Positions 31,898 to 41,201 of a stretch of 61,008 nucleotides of DNA are shown piece after piece (the first letter of the stretch is position 1; each line of letters begins with the position of its first letter). This DNA comes from Vicinamibacterales bacterium (GTDB lineage: Bacteria > Acidobacteriota > Vicinamibacteria > Vicinamibacterales > 2-12-FULL-66-21). Made by a program: the position numbers and the translations under genes. Below the pieces are notes generated by a model that saw nothing but the letters and a program-made list of their open reading frames with translations, was not told where the DNA came from and ran no database searches. Location of the stretch: assembly GCA_035699745.1 (NCBI GenBank), contig DASSPH010000071.1, forward strand, positions 1 through 61,008. The letters run 5' to 3'.

Positions 31898-32674
31898 ATG
31901 AAGCTGTCCTGGGCCGTACGCACGGACCCCGGTCTCCGGAGAAGCAGCAACGAAGACAGCTACTGCACCCGTCCGGATCTCGGCCTCTACATAGTGGCGG
32001 ACGGCATGGGCGGCCACGTCGCCGGCGAGGTCGCGTCGCGCGTCGCGGTCGAAACCATCCAGACCTTCATCGCCGAGACCGCGGGGGCGGACAAGAACCG
32101 CACCTGGCCGTTCCCCTTCGAACCGCAGATCAGCCTGGAAGGCAACCGGCTGAAGGCCGCGTTCCGCCTCGCCAACCGCCAGATCGCCAACGCCATGGCC
32201 GATTCCGCCGATCTGCGCGGCATGGCGACCACGGCGTCCGCGGTGCTGACCGGCAGGACGTCGGCGTGCATCGGCCACGTCGGCGACAGCCGCATCTACG
32301 CGCTGCGCCAGGGCACGCTGCGGCAGATCACCGACGATCACTCGTGGGTCGAGGAGCAGGTGCGGGCCGGGACGATGACGGCGACGGCGGCGCGGCAGCA
32401 CCCGTGGCGCAACGTCGTCACGCGCGCGCTGTCGGGCGGCACCGATCCGGAGATCGACATCGTCGAGCTGGCGCCGCAGAAGGGGGACCGGTTCCTCCTG
32501 TGCTCGGACGGGTTGTCCGGCGTCGTGGCGCACGAGACCATCGCGCGGATCCTGGGATCGGCGGAGCCGCTCGACGCGGTGTGCGATCGGCTGATCGCCG
32601 CGGCCAACGAGGGAGGCGGGCCCGACAACATCACCGTCCTGGCCCTCGAAGTCGCGGATCCCGATGCTCCGTAA
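31898..32674 (+). CDS. PP2C-family serine/threonine phosphatase (Stp/PrpC type)
   Basis: A compact 258-residue metal-dependent protein phosphatase. PP2C motifs appear in order: RTDPGLRRSSNEDSY, VADGMGGHVAGEVAS (metal-binding DG), GHVGDSRIYALR, TDDHSWVEEQV, SDGLSGVV and GGPDNITVLAL. There is no transmembrane or sensor domain, so it is cytoplasmic. It probably opposes Hanks-type kinases, none of which is in the window. It follows atpC by 16 bases and overlaps the ABC permease start by 11 bases. Confidence 0.92.
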   Translation: MKLSWAVRTDPGLRRSSNEDSYCTRPDLGLYIVADGMGGHVAGEVASRVAVETIQTFIAETAGADKNRTWPFPFEPQISLEGNRLKAAFRLANRQIANAMADSADLRGMATTASAVLTGRTSACIGHVGDSRIYALRQGTLRQITDDHSWVEEQVRAGTMTATAARQHPWRNVVTRALSGGTDPEIDIVELAPQKGDRFLLCSDGLSGVVAHETIARILGSAEPLDAVCDRLIAAANEGGGPDNITVLALEVADPDAP

Positions 32675-33482
32675 TCTCGCGCAGCTGCTGCGCTACCGCG
32701 CGTTGATCCAGAGCCTGGTGGCGCGCGAGCTGAAGGCGCGCTACCGCGGGTCGGTGCTCGGCTTCTTCTGGTCCTTCATCAATCCGCTGCTGCTGCTGCT
32801 GGTGTACTCGGTGGTGTTCGCCTACATCATGCCGGGGCGGTTCACCGGCGGCGACGAGCCCAAGCCGTTCGCCGACGCGTATCCCTACGCCGTGTTCCTG
32901 TTCTGCGGGCTGCTGCCGTGGACCTGGTTCGCCTCGTCGCTGAACGAATCGGCGGGCGTGCTGATCTCGGGTGGAAACCTGATCAAGAAGGTCCTCTTTC
33001 CGGCGGAAGTGCTCCCGATCGTGACCGCGCTCGCCAACATGGTGCACTTCTTCTTCGGGCTGCCGATCCTCGCCGTCTTTCTCGCCTACTATGGCGCGCC
33101 GATCACGCCCGGGGAGCTGGTGTGGTTCCCGGTGGTCGTCGCCGTGCAGCTGATCCTCACGACCGGCATCGGGCTTCTCGTGGCGGCGCTCACGGTGCAC
33201 TTCCGCGACATCCGCGACATCCTGACGAACGTGCTCCAGCTCTGGTTCTTCGCGACCCCGATCATCTATCCGTGGCAGCACGCGCCTGATTTCGGGAAGT
33301 GGTTCCTGAACGCCAACCCCTTTACGCACCTCGCCATTTCCTACCAGGAAATCCTGTTCTTCGACGGTTCGTTCGGCCACTGGCGATGGCTGCTGGCGCT
33401 CGGCGCCGCATCGGTCGCGTTCTTCCTGTTCGCCTACTTCGTGTTCGACCGCCTGCGGGACACCTTCGCCGAGGAGGTCTGA
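32664..33482 (+). CDS. wzm: ABC-2 polysaccharide export permease (Wzm/TagG type)
   Basis: A 272-residue inner-membrane permease with about six hydrophobic helices. RELKARYRGSVLGFFWSFIN near the N-terminus and HFRDIRDILTNVLQLWFF in the middle are hallmarks of O-antigen and teichoic-acid exporters. Its stop overlaps the ATG of the ATPase gene (TGATG), so the two form a transporter pair. Substrate is likely a finished O-polysaccharide or capsular chain; the exact glycan is unknown. Confidence 0.88.
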   Translation: MLRNLAQLLRYRALIQSLVARELKARYRGSVLGFFWSFINPLLLLLVYSVVFAYIMPGRFTGGDEPKPFADAYPYAVFLFCGLLPWTWFASSLNESAGVLISGGNLIKKVLFPAEVLPIVTALANMVHFFFGLPILAVFLAYYGAPITPGELVWFPVVVAVQLILTTGIGLLVAALTVHFRDIRDILTNVLQLWFFATPIIYPWQHAPDFGKWFLNANPFTHLAISYQEILFFDGSFGHWRWLLALGAASVAFFLFAYFVFDRLRDTFAEEV

Positions 33483-34834
33483 TGGCGAGCGCGATCGAAC
33501 TCACCAACGTCTCCAAGGTCTACCGGCGGTTTGCGCACCGCCGCCAGTTCGCGACCCTCAAGAGCGCGCTGCTGTCCCGCAGCCTGGTGCGGGACCTGAA
33601 CCCGGAGGAGACGTTCGCGGCGCTGACGAACGTCACGGTGAGGGTTCCGCGCGGGCAGACGCTCGGCGTCATCGGACGAAACGGCTCGGGCAAGAGCACC
33701 ATGCTGAAGCTCGTGGCGGGCATCAGCAAGCCGACGAGCGGCGCCGTACTCGTCAACGGGCGCATCTCCGCGCTGATCGAGCTGGGCGCCGGGTTCCATC
33801 CCGAGATCTCCGGGCGCGAGAACGTGTTCATCAACGGCATCATGCTCGGGCTGACCAAGCGCGAGGTGGCGGCGCGCTTCGACGAGATCGTCGAGTTCGC
33901 CGAGATGCAGGAGTTCATCGACGCGCCGGTGAAGACCTACTCGTCCGGCATGTACATGCGTCTCGGGTTCGCCGTGGCCATTCACGTCGATCCCGAGGTG
34001 CTGCTCGTCGACGAAGTGCTCGCGGTCGGCGACGAGGGCTTCACCCACAAGTGCCTGGACAAGTTCGCCGAGTTCAAGCGGCGCGGCAAGACGATCCTGC
34101 TCGTCACGCATTCGCTGGGGATGGTGGAGCGCTTCTGCGACGAGGCGCTCTGGCTCGACGCCGGACGGATCAAGGGTTCGGGCGATCCGAAACGGATCGT
34201 CGGCGCCTACATCACCGACGTCGAGAAGCGCGAGGAACGGGAGCTGGCGGCGGGCGACGCCAGGGCGCGCGATTCGGCGGATGCGGCGATCGTGTCGCCC
34301 GACGAGCCGGCCGCCGCCGTCCTGCCGGACAACCCGGTCGAGACCGCGACGGCGGCTGGCGACATGTTCCGCGCCGCGGAAGGGCGCTGGGGTTCGCGCG
34401 AGATCGAGATCACGGAAGTGACGTTCCTGGGCCCGGACGGCGCGCCGGGGCACGTGTTCCAGTCCGGCGATCGGATCGAGGTCCGCATCCGGATGCGCGC
34501 GCCGCTCCCGATCGACGACTTCGTCGTCGGCGTCGGCATCTTCAACGCCGAGGGCGTCTGCTGCTACGGCACCAACACCTACATCGAGGAGCTGGCGCCG
34601 GGGTCGATCCACGGCGACACCGAGGCGATCTTCTCGATCGACGCCCTCGATCTGATCGAAGGCACCTACAAGGTCGACGTCGCGGTCCACAAGATCGACG
34701 GCTACCCCTACGACTACCACCGCCTGCTCTACACCTTCCGCGTCAAATCGCGCACCAGGGACGTGGGCATTTACCGCCCGCGGCACACCTGGCGCTTCTC
34801 CGCCGGGATGACGTTCAAGGATGCTGGACGCTGA
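33482..34834 (+). CDS. wzt: Polysaccharide-export ABC ATPase with carbohydrate-binding domain (Wzt type)
   Basis: A 450-residue ATPase. The nucleotide-binding domain (about 1-240) has Walker [34 protein letters not shown], signature [15 protein letters not shown] and Walker [13 protein letters not shown]. After an Ala/Asp/Glu-rich linker comes a beta-sandwich (about 305-440) with [20 protein letters not shown], matching the Wzt C-terminal domain that reads the glycan end group. ATG at 33482 is chosen; a longer in-frame extension runs back into the permease gene. It overlaps the next gene by 14 bases. Confidence 0.92.
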   Translation: MASAIELTNVSKVYRRFAHRRQFATLKSALLSRSLVRDLNPEETFAALTNVTVRVPRGQTLGVIGRNGSGKSTMLKLVAGISKPTSGAVLVNGRISALIELGAGFHPEISGRENVFINGIMLGLTKREVAARFDEIVEFAEMQEFIDAPVKTYSSGMYMRLGFAVAIHVDPEVLLVDEVLAVGDEGFTHKCLDKFAEFKRRGKTILLVTHSLGMVERFCDEALWLDAGRIKGSGDPKRIVGAYITDVEKREERELAAGDARARDSADAAIVSPDEPAAAVLPDNPVETATAAGDMFRAAEGRWGSREIEITEVTFLGPDGAPGHVFQSGDRIEVRIRMRAPLPIDDFVVGVGIFNAEGVCCYGTNTYIEELAPGSIHGDTEAIFSIDALDLIEGTYKVDVAVHKIDGYPYDYHRLLYTFRVKSRTRDVGIYRPRHTWRFSAGMTFKDAGR

Positions 34835-35288
34835 CGCTCTCGCCGCGTTCGTGCGCGACGCGCGCGCGGCGGGCCGGCGCATCGTCTTCACCAACGGGGT
34901 GTTCGACATCCTGCACCCCGGCCACGTGCGCTACCTTCGCGCGGCGCGCCGCCACGGCGACCTCCTCATCGTCGGACTGAATTCCGATGCGTCGGTGCGG
35001 CGCAACAAGGGACCGTTCCGGCCGATCAACCCGGAAGCCGAGCGCGCCGAGGTGCTCGAAGCGCTCGACTGCGTCGACGCCGTGTCGATCTTTGACGACG
35101 ATACGCCGGCCGACATCATCCGGCGGGTCCAGCCCGACGTGCTGGTCAAGGGCGCGGACTGGCCGGCAGATCAGATTGTGGGACGCGATACCGTCGAAGC
35201 GCGCGGCGGGCGCGTCGTGCTGGAACCTGTCGAGCAAGGCTACTCGACCAGCGCGATCGTCGAAAAGGCGCGCCGCGCCCGCTCATAG
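34821..35288 (+). CDS. hldC: D-glycero-beta-manno-heptose 1-phosphate adenylyltransferase (RfaE2/HldC type)
   Basis: A 155-residue stand-alone nucleotidyltransferase with the cytidylyltransferase fold. The signature [16 protein letters not shown] contains HxGH, and [18 protein letters not shown] and [12 protein letters not shown] match RfaE domain II. It makes ADP-heptose for the LPS inner core. The kinase half (HldA) is not fused and not seen here. Overlap with the wzt-like gene places LPS core and O-chain export in one operon. A related glycerol-3-phosphate cytidylyltransferase is less likely. Confidence 0.88.
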   Translation: MLDADALAAFVRDARAAGRRIVFTNGVFDILHPGHVRYLRAARRHGDLLIVGLNSDASVRRNKGPFRPINPEAERAEVLEALDCVDAVSIFDDDTPADIIRRVQPDVLVKGADWPADQIVGRDTVEARGGRVVLEPVEQGYSTSAIVEKARRARS

Positions 35289-35291
35289 GAT

Positions 35292-35951
35292 TTACCGGCC
35301 CCTGCGCCGGCGGGCGGCAAGGCCGGCGAGTGCGGTCCCCAGCAGCAGAAGCGACGACGGCTCGGGGGTCGCGTTCAGCGCTTCCGCCTGGACGCGGAAC
35401 GCCAGCGGAGTACTCGTGACCGTGAAATAGGGACCGTCTCTCTCGCCGGCCTGCGCGATCTCGCTTTCCCTCGGCAGGATCGGCGACGCGTGCCAGTTGG
35501 CGAGGTTGTCATCGCTGCCGGTCGTGCCGAAGGTCACGAAGTACAGCGAGCCCGCCGCGAGCACCGGACGGATGAGGGACGTGAAGCTGTAGAGCGTCGT
35601 CGGCGGCGCGGTACTGCCGTCGAGGGTGAACGACTCGAGCACCGTCCCGGGCAGCCCTCCGGCGGCGGAGCGGATGTCCACGATCAGGCTTCCCGACCCG
35701 TCCGCACGATAGTTGAACGGCAGCTCGAGCGCGGTGACTGCGCCGGTCGTGGTCGGCGTGAACGGCGTCGCCCACCAGATGTGGAAGGTTCTCTCCTCCG
35801 GCGAATCCGATTCACGCGTCGTCCACGAGAGATCCGACCAGGTGCCTCCCGGTCCAAGGTTCGAATAGATGGTGTCCGCGAACGGATCCGCGCGCACCGG
35901 CGCGGCATACGTCAGCAACACAGCACCAAGAAGTGCCAGCCGTTTGCCCAT
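35292..35951 (-). CDS. Secreted PEP-CTERM-anchored protein
   Basis: A 219-residue exported protein. A signal peptide spans about 1-22 (LALLGAVLLTYAAPVRA). The C-terminus has the sorting tag TPEPSSLLLLGTALAGLAARRRR: PEP motif, hydrophobic helix and basic tail, recognised by exosortase in EPS-producing diderms. The body is a beta-rich domain of the choice-of-anchor kind and has no catalytic motif. It converges with hldC (3 bases between stops) and is divergent from mfd. No exosortase is in the window. Confidence 0.82.
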   Translation of the reverse strand: MGKRLALLGAVLLTYAAPVRADPFADTIYSNLGPGGTWSDLSWTTRESDSPEERTFHIWWATPFTPTTTGAVTALELPFNYRADGSGSLIVDIRSAAGGLPGTVLESFTLDGSTAPPTTLYSFTSLIRPVLAAGSLYFVTFGTTGSDDNLANWHASPILPRESEIAQAGERDGPYFTVTSTPLAFRVQAEALNATPEPSSLLLLGTALAGLAARRRRGR

Positions 35952-36011
35952 GTCGACAGCCTCCGCCGGCCGTGCAGCAAACCGCAGGACCTGAGCAGAT
36001 GTCCGGCGCGC

Positions 36012-36017
36012 TATAAT
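36012..36017 (+). promoter_or_regulatory. Candidate -10 element for mfd
   Basis: A perfect TATAAT lies 32 bases before the mfd ATG in the 98-base divergent space. No convincing -35 hexamer at the right distance was found. Confidence 0.45.
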
Positions 36018-36049
36018 CGAAGGTTCCGGCACACGACGCCCGTCCGGTC

Positions 36050-39000
36050 ATGAGCTCTTCGACCTCCACTTCGCTGACGCTCCGCGCACTGCTCAAGACG
36101 GCAGCCGGCCGCCTCGGCTTTGGTGTGCCCGGACGGCCTGTCAGCGGCCTGACCGCGGCGGCGAAGGGCTACTTCGCCGCGGCCGCGGTCGTCCGCGATC
36201 GCGTGCTGGCGGTCGTGCCGACGGACGCGGACGTCGAACAGCTGACCTCGGACGCCCGGTTCTTCCTCGCGGCGCTCGAAGGCGTCTCCGACGCCGACGC
36301 GGCGCATCTGGTGGTGCCGTTCCCGTCCCACGAGATCGATCCGTATCGCGGCCTGTCGCCGCACTTCGACATCGCGTCGGCGCGCGCCCGCGCGTTGCAC
36401 GCGCTGAGCCGCGGGACGGCGCGGCTCGTCATTGCGTCGGCGGCCTCGCTGCTGCCGCGGGTCAGTCAGCCGTCGCGGATCGCCGCGGCCGGCTTCACGC
36501 TCCGTCCCGGCGACGAGATCTCGCCGACGGATCTCGGCGACCGGCTCACCGCCGCCGGATACACCAGGCAGGATCCGACCGACGAGCCGGGCGAGTTCTC
36601 CGTGCGCGGCGGCGTCGTGGACTTCTACCCGGCCGGCGCCCGGCATCCAATCCGCCTCGAGTTCATCGGCGACAACATCGAGTCGGTCCGCGCCTACGAC
36701 CCGGGCACCCAGCGATCCATCGAGCCCATCGATCAGGCTCACGTCGAGCCGCTGACGGAGATCCTGGACCTCCCGAACGAAGCCAGTGCCGGTTCGGCGG
36801 ATCGCTCCGCCACGATCCTGGATTACCTGCGGGGCGCGCAGCCGGTCGTCTTCGTGTCCGAACCCGACGAGGTGAAGGCGGCGTTCGTCAGGGTGCGCGA
36901 GCAGATCGAGCACAGCTACGCCGAGAAGATCAGGAAGAACGAACCGGCTCCGGAGCCGGACGGGATCGTCGTGAGCTGGGACGCGATCGCGCCGCTGCTC
37001 GAGAGCGCCACGGCGCTCGAGACGCTGGCCCTCGGCACCGAAGAGCAGGTCCGCCATGTGGCGACGCAGCCGGCGATGGAGTTCGCCGGGCGGGTGCCCG
37101 ACTGGGTCGCGGAGCTGCGCGCCGCGCGGCAGGCCGGCGAAACGGTCGTCTTCGTGGCGCACTCGCAGGGACGGGCCGAGCGGGTCGTCGAGATGCTCGC
37201 CGATTACCAGGTGCCCGCCGCGCCGATCGAGCGCGGCGAAGACGCGCACGCATCGGCGGTGCTCGTCTCCGTCGGCCGCCTGTCCAAGGGGTTCCGGCTT
37301 CCCGGAGCGGGGCTCCAGCTCTGGGCCGAGACCGACGTCTTCGACGAAGAGCGGCACACGCACGAGAAGCGGCGCTCCGCGGCGAAGACCTTCCTGTCGG
37401 ACTTCCGCGATCTGAAGGTGGGCGATCTCGTCGTCCACGTCGACAACGGCATCGGGGTCTTCGTCGGGTTGAAGAAGATCGACGTCGGCCTCGACACGCA
37501 GGAGTTCATGGAGCTCCGCTATGCCGGCGACGACAAGCTGTTCGTCCCGGTCGAGCGGCTCGATCTGGTTCAGAAGTACACCGGCGCGTCGCGTCCCGCG
37601 CTCGACAAGCTTGGCGGCACGACCTGGGAGAAGGCGAAGACGCGCGTCAAGAAGGCGATGCGCGACATGGCGGAGGAGCTGCTGAAGCTCTATGCCTCGC
37701 GCAAGGCGGTCCCCGGCCACGCCTTCAGCGCCGACAGCCACTGGCAGCAGGAGTTCGAGGACGCGTTCGAGTGGGAGCTGACCGTCGATCAGAGGAACGC
37801 GATCGACGATATCAAGCGCGACATGGAGTCGCCGACGCCGATGGATCGGCTCCTGTGCGGAGACGTCGGCTACGGCAAGACCGAAGTGGCGATGCGCGCG
37901 GCGTTCAAGGCGGTGATGGACGGCAAGCAGGTCGCACTGCTCGCCCCCACCACCGTGCTTGCGTTCCAGCACGAGAAGACGCTGAAGGACCGCTTCGCGG
38001 CGTTTCCCGTCCGCATCGACATGGTCAGCCGGTTCCGCACCAAGGCGGAGCAGAAGGCCACGCTCGAGGATCTCGAGGCCGGCAAGGTCGAGATCATCGT
38101 CGGCACCCACCGGCTGCTCTCCAAGGACGTGAAGTTCCGCGACCTCGGGCTCCTCGTCGTCGACGAAGAGCAGCGCTTCGGCGTCGCGCACAAGGAGAAG
38201 ATCAAGCAGCTGAAGAAGCGCGTCGACGTGCTGACGATGACCGCGACGCCGATTCCGCGGACGCTGAACATGTCGCTGGCGGGGATCCGCGACATGTCGA
38301 TCATCGAGACGCCGCCCAAGGACCGCCTGTCGATCCAGACCAACGTCGTCAAGTTCGACCAGGAAGTGATGCGGCGCGCCATCGGCAACGAGATGGAGCG
38401 CGGCGGCCAGATCTACTTCGTCCACAACCGGGTCGAGTCGATCTACTCGATGGCCGACCTGCTGCACCGCCTCGTGCCGCAGGCGCGCATCGCCGTCGGG
38501 CACGGCCAGATGGGGGAAGAGCAGCTCGAGAAGGTCATGCTCGACTTCATGGCCCACAAGTACGACGTGCTCCTGGCGACGACGATCATCGAGAACGGCC
38601 TCGACATCCCCAACGCGAACACGATGATCATCAATCGGGCGGATCGCTACGGCCTGTCGCAGCTCTATCAGCTGCGCGGGCGCGTCGGACGCTCGGATCG
38701 CCGCGCCTACGCGTATCTGCTGGTCCCGCCAGACGACAACCTGTCGCCGGTGGCCAAGAAGCGGCTGGCGGCGATCCGCGAGTTCAGCGATCTCGGCAGC
38801 GGCTTCCGCGTCGCCGCGCTCGACCTCGAGATCCGCGGCGCCGGCAACCTGCTCGGCGGCGAACAGAGCGGCCAGATCGAGGCGGTCGGCTTCGACATGT
38901 ACATGAAGCTCCTGGAGCAGACCATCAAGGAGCTGAAGGGCGAGGAACTCGAAGACGAGATCCGCGCCAACGTCAATCTGCGGGTCGATCTGCGGATCGA

Positions 39001-39556
39001 CGAGAGCTACATCCCCGACATGAACCAGCGCCTGACGGTCTACCGGCGCATGGCCGGGGTCCGCTCCGAGGACGAACTGCGCACGGTGGTGGACGAGGTC
39101 CGCGACCGCTACGGGCCGCCGCCCGCCTCGATCGAGAACCTCGCCGAATACGCGTTCATCCGGGTGCTCGCCGACCGCATCGGCATCGAATCCATCGACC
39201 GGGACGGGCCGCTGATCGTCTTAAAGTTCAGGCCCGAGGCCAGACTGGACCCGACCTGGCTGTTCAAAATCGTGCAGGAACGCAAGGATCTGCTGTTGAC
39301 GCCGCCGGCGACGCTGCGGCTGGATCTGCGGATTACCCCTGACGCGGGTCGCGTGCCGCGCGGGCCGCGTGCGCCCGGCGCAACCGGGGGCCGGTCGTGG
39401 TGGACCGCCCGGGCAACCGCGGGGGAAGTGACCGCCGGCTTCACGAAAGACGAGATACTCAGGCCCGCGAAGGAAGACCCCCGTGCGGAGGGGGGCGTGT
39501 TCAGCAGGGTGTCCGGCTTGCTGCGCGAATTGAGCGAGGGCGTCCGGATACGCTAA
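36050..39556 (+). CDS. mfd: Transcription-repair coupling factor Mfd
   Basis: A 1168-residue translocase that removes stalled RNA polymerase and recruits UvrA. The N-terminal UvrB-homology region includes FPSHEIDPYRGLSPHFD. The RNAP-interaction/Tudor region has VGDLVVHVDNGIGVFVGL. The RecG-like motor has Walker A GDVGYGKTEVAMRAAF (about 604), DEEQRFGV, TATPIPRTLNMSL and QLRGRVGRSDRRAYAYLL. The C-terminal TRCF domain holds ELKGEEL and RMAGVRSEDEL. A Pro/Gly/Arg-rich insertion (about 1100-1130) near the C-terminus is non-conserved. Confidence 0.96.
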   Translation: MSSSTSTSLTLRALLKTAAGRLGFGVPGRPVSGLTAAAKGYFAAAAVVRDRVLAVVPTDADVEQLTSDARFFLAALEGVSDADAAHLVVPFPSHEIDPYRGLSPHFDIASARARALHALSRGTARLVIASAASLLPRVSQPSRIAAAGFTLRPGDEISPTDLGDRLTAAGYTRQDPTDEPGEFSVRGGVVDFYPAGARHPIRLEFIGDNIESVRAYDPGTQRSIEPIDQAHVEPLTEILDLPNEASAGSADRSATILDYLRGAQPVVFVSEPDEVKAAFVRVREQIEHSYAEKIRKNEPAPEPDGIVVSWDAIAPLLESATALETLALGTEEQVRHVATQPAMEFAGRVPDWVAELRAARQAGETVVFVAHSQGRAERVVEMLADYQVPAAPIERGEDAHASAVLVSVGRLSKGFRLPGAGLQLWAETDVFDEERHTHEKRRSAAKTFLSDFRDLKVGDLVVHVDNGIGVFVGLKKIDVGLDTQEFMELRYAGDDKLFVPVERLDLVQKYTGASRPALDKLGGTTWEKAKTRVKKAMRDMAEELLKLYASRKAVPGHAFSADSHWQQEFEDAFEWELTVDQRNAIDDIKRDMESPTPMDRLLCGDVGYGKTEVAMRAAFKAVMDGKQVALLAPTTVLAFQHEKTLKDRFAAFPVRIDMVSRFRTKAEQKATLEDLEAGKVEIIVGTHRLLSKDVKFRDLGLLVVDEEQRFGVAHKEKIKQLKKRVDVLTMTATPIPRTLNMSLAGIRDMSIIETPPKDRLSIQTNVVKFDQEVMRRAIGNEMERGGQIYFVHNRVESIYSMADLLHRLVPQARIAVGHGQMGEEQLEKVMLDFMAHKYDVLLATTIIENGLDIPNANTMIINRADRYGLSQLYQLRGRVGRSDRRAYAYLLVPPDDNLSPVAKKRLAAIREFSDLGSGFRVAALDLEIRGAGNLLGGEQSGQIEAVGFDMYMKLLEQTIKELKGEELEDEIRANVNLRVDLRIDESYIPDMNQRLTVYRRMAGVRSEDELRTVVDEVRDRYGPPPASIENLAEYAFIRVLADRIGIESIDRDGPLIVLKFRPEARLDPTWLFKIVQERKDLLLTPPATLRLDLRITPDAGRVPRGPRAPGATGGRSWWTARATAGEVTAGFTKDEILRPAKEDPRAEGGVFSRVSGLLRELSEGVRIR

Positions 39557-39569
39557 AATACTGAAAACA

Positions 39570-40622
39570 ATGAAGAAACAGCTTCTCGCCGCGGCCGTGG
39601 CCCTTTCGGCGGCATTCGCCGCGCCAATCCGGGCCGAAATCATCGAGCAGGTGCTCGTGAAGGTGAACGGCGACATCATCACCAAGACCGAGCTGGAACA
39701 GCGCCAGGTCTCCGTCATCCGCCAGCGGCTGCAGGGGCAGGTGAACGCCGAGTCGCTGAAGAACGACGAGAACCTGAAGAAGATGCTCGCCGAAGTCACG
39801 CCGCAGTTGATCGTCAACGCGATCGACGAGCTCCTGCTGCTGCAGCGCGGCCGCGAGATGGGGCTGCGCCTCGGCGACGAGCAGTTCCGCCAGGTGGTGG
39901 CCAACATCCGCAAGGAGCAGGGGCTCACCGACGAGGCGAAGTTCCAGCAGGCGCTGGCGCAGGAAAACATGACCATGGACGACTTGCGGCGTCAGCTCGA
40001 GCGCTCGATGCTGATCGAGCAGGTCCAGCGCCAGGAAGTCGGCTCGAAGCTGAACATCACGGAAGAGGAAGCGCGCCAGTACTACGCGCGTCATCCGAAC
40101 GAATTCACCGAGCAGGCCTCGATCACGCTGCGCGAGATCTTCGTCGAAGTGCCGGCGGCAGAGGGAGGCGTCAACGTGGCGCGCGACGACGAGGCGCGGC
40201 AGAAGATCACCGGGCTTCGCGAGCGCGTCCTCAAGGGTGAGGACTTCGCCAAGGTGGCAACCGAGGCGTCGGACTCGCCGTCGAAGGCGAACGGCGGGTT
40301 GATCGGTCCGTTCGCCCGCGCCGATCTGTCGCCGCAGCTGCAGCAGATGATCGACACCATGAAACAGGGCGAGATCACCGCGCCGCTCCGCACCGCGCGC
40401 GGCTACCAGATCTTCAAGCTCGAAACGCTGAAGGGAGCGGCGCTGCAGCCGTTCGACGCGGTCCGCGATCTGATCGCCGACAAGGTCGCGGCGGCGCGCA
40501 CCCAGACGGAGATGCGGCGCTTCCTCGCCCGGCTCCGCTCGCAGGCGCTGATCGAGTGGAAGAACGACGAGCTGCGCAAGGCGTACGAAAAGCAGGTTGC
40601 GACCGAGGCCGCGGGAGGATAA
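39570..40622 (+). CDS. SurA-like periplasmic parvulin peptidyl-prolyl isomerase/chaperone
   Basis: A 350-residue protein with a signal peptide (about 1-22, ending PIRA). A SurA-type N-terminal chaperone region (VLVKVNGDIITKTELEQR) follows. A single parvulin domain at about 180-290 has VPAAEGG, FAKVATEASDSPSKANGGLIGPF and GYQIFKLE. The C-terminal helix returns to complete the chaperone module. It likely escorts outer-membrane proteins across the periplasm. It follows mfd by 13 bases. Single-parvulin SurA relatives such as PrsA or PpiD types are alternatives, but no lipobox or anchor helix is seen. Confidence 0.88.
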   Translation: MKKQLLAAAVALSAAFAAPIRAEIIEQVLVKVNGDIITKTELEQRQVSVIRQRLQGQVNAESLKNDENLKKMLAEVTPQLIVNAIDELLLLQRGREMGLRLGDEQFRQVVANIRKEQGLTDEAKFQQALAQENMTMDDLRRQLERSMLIEQVQRQEVGSKLNITEEEARQYYARHPNEFTEQASITLREIFVEVPAAEGGVNVARDDEARQKITGLRERVLKGEDFAKVATEASDSPSKANGGLIGPFARADLSPQLQQMIDTMKQGEITAPLRTARGYQIFKLETLKGAALQPFDAVRDLIADKVAAARTQTEMRRFLARLRSQALIEWKNDELRKAYEKQVATEAAGG

Positions 40623-40625
40623 CTG

Positions 40626-40644
40626 CCGGGTCCCAGGGTCCCGG
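40626..40644. repeat. Small GGGTCCC repeat hairpin after the surA-like gene
   Basis: CCGGGTCCCAGGGTCCCGG starts 3 bases after the stop, holds two GGGTCCC units and folds on itself. It is a short version of the stop-proximal arrays seen elsewhere here, or a weak terminator; no T-run follows. Confidence 0.45.
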
Positions 40645-40703
40645 CGCCCCGGTGTTCTCGATTTGAGATTGCCCTGAGCGTCGGGAGTTGACGCGATTCA
40701 GCC

Positions 40704-41189
40704 ATGGACTGGTACGCCGTGTGGACGCGGTCGCGGCACGAGCAGGTCGTCCGCGAGCAGCTCGCCCGCAAGGGCCTCGAGGCGTTCCTGCCCACGGTGA
40801 CGCGGTGGAGCCGCTGGAAGGATCGCAAGAAGCAGATCGACTGGCCGCTGTTCCCCGGCTACTGTTTCGCGCGCTTCACTCCGGCCGATCGGCTGCCGGT
40901 GCTCAATTGCAGCGGCGTCGTCAGCATCGTGTCGTTCGACGGCGAGATCGCCCCCATACCGGAACACGAGATCGCCGGCATCCGCCGGCTGGTCGAGAGC
41001 GATCTGCAGTTCGATTCGTGCCCGATGATCCGCGAGGGCATGATGGTGGAAGTGACGCACGGTCCGCTGCAGGGGGTGATCGGCCGGCTGGTGCGCAAGG
41101 GCGCGCACGCGCGGCTCGTGCTGTCGGTGGATTTGATCGGCCAGGCCGTCAGCGTCGAAGTCGACGCCGCGGACGTCAGAGCCTGCTAG
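40704..41189 (+). CDS. NusG-family transcription elongation factor paralogue (RfaH/UpxY-like)
   Basis: A 161-residue NusG-like protein. The NGN domain (about 1-105) has WYAVWTRSRHEQVVREQL and LFPGYCFARF. The KOW domain (about 108-160) has IREGMMVEVTHGPLQGVIG. It lacks the secE-rplK context of housekeeping NusG. The DRKKQIDWPLFPGY segment resembles operon-specific paralogues that help transcription through polysaccharide clusters. Here it lies alone between the surA-like gene and dusB, so its target operon is not evident. Confidence 0.85.
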   Translation: MDWYAVWTRSRHEQVVREQLARKGLEAFLPTVTRWSRWKDRKKQIDWPLFPGYCFARFTPADRLPVLNCSGVVSIVSFDGEIAPIPEHEIAGIRRLVESDLQFDSCPMIREGMMVEVTHGPLQGVIGRLVRKGAHARLVLSVDLIGQAVSVEVDAADVRAC

Positions 41190-41201
41190 GAAAGGTCACG
41201 C

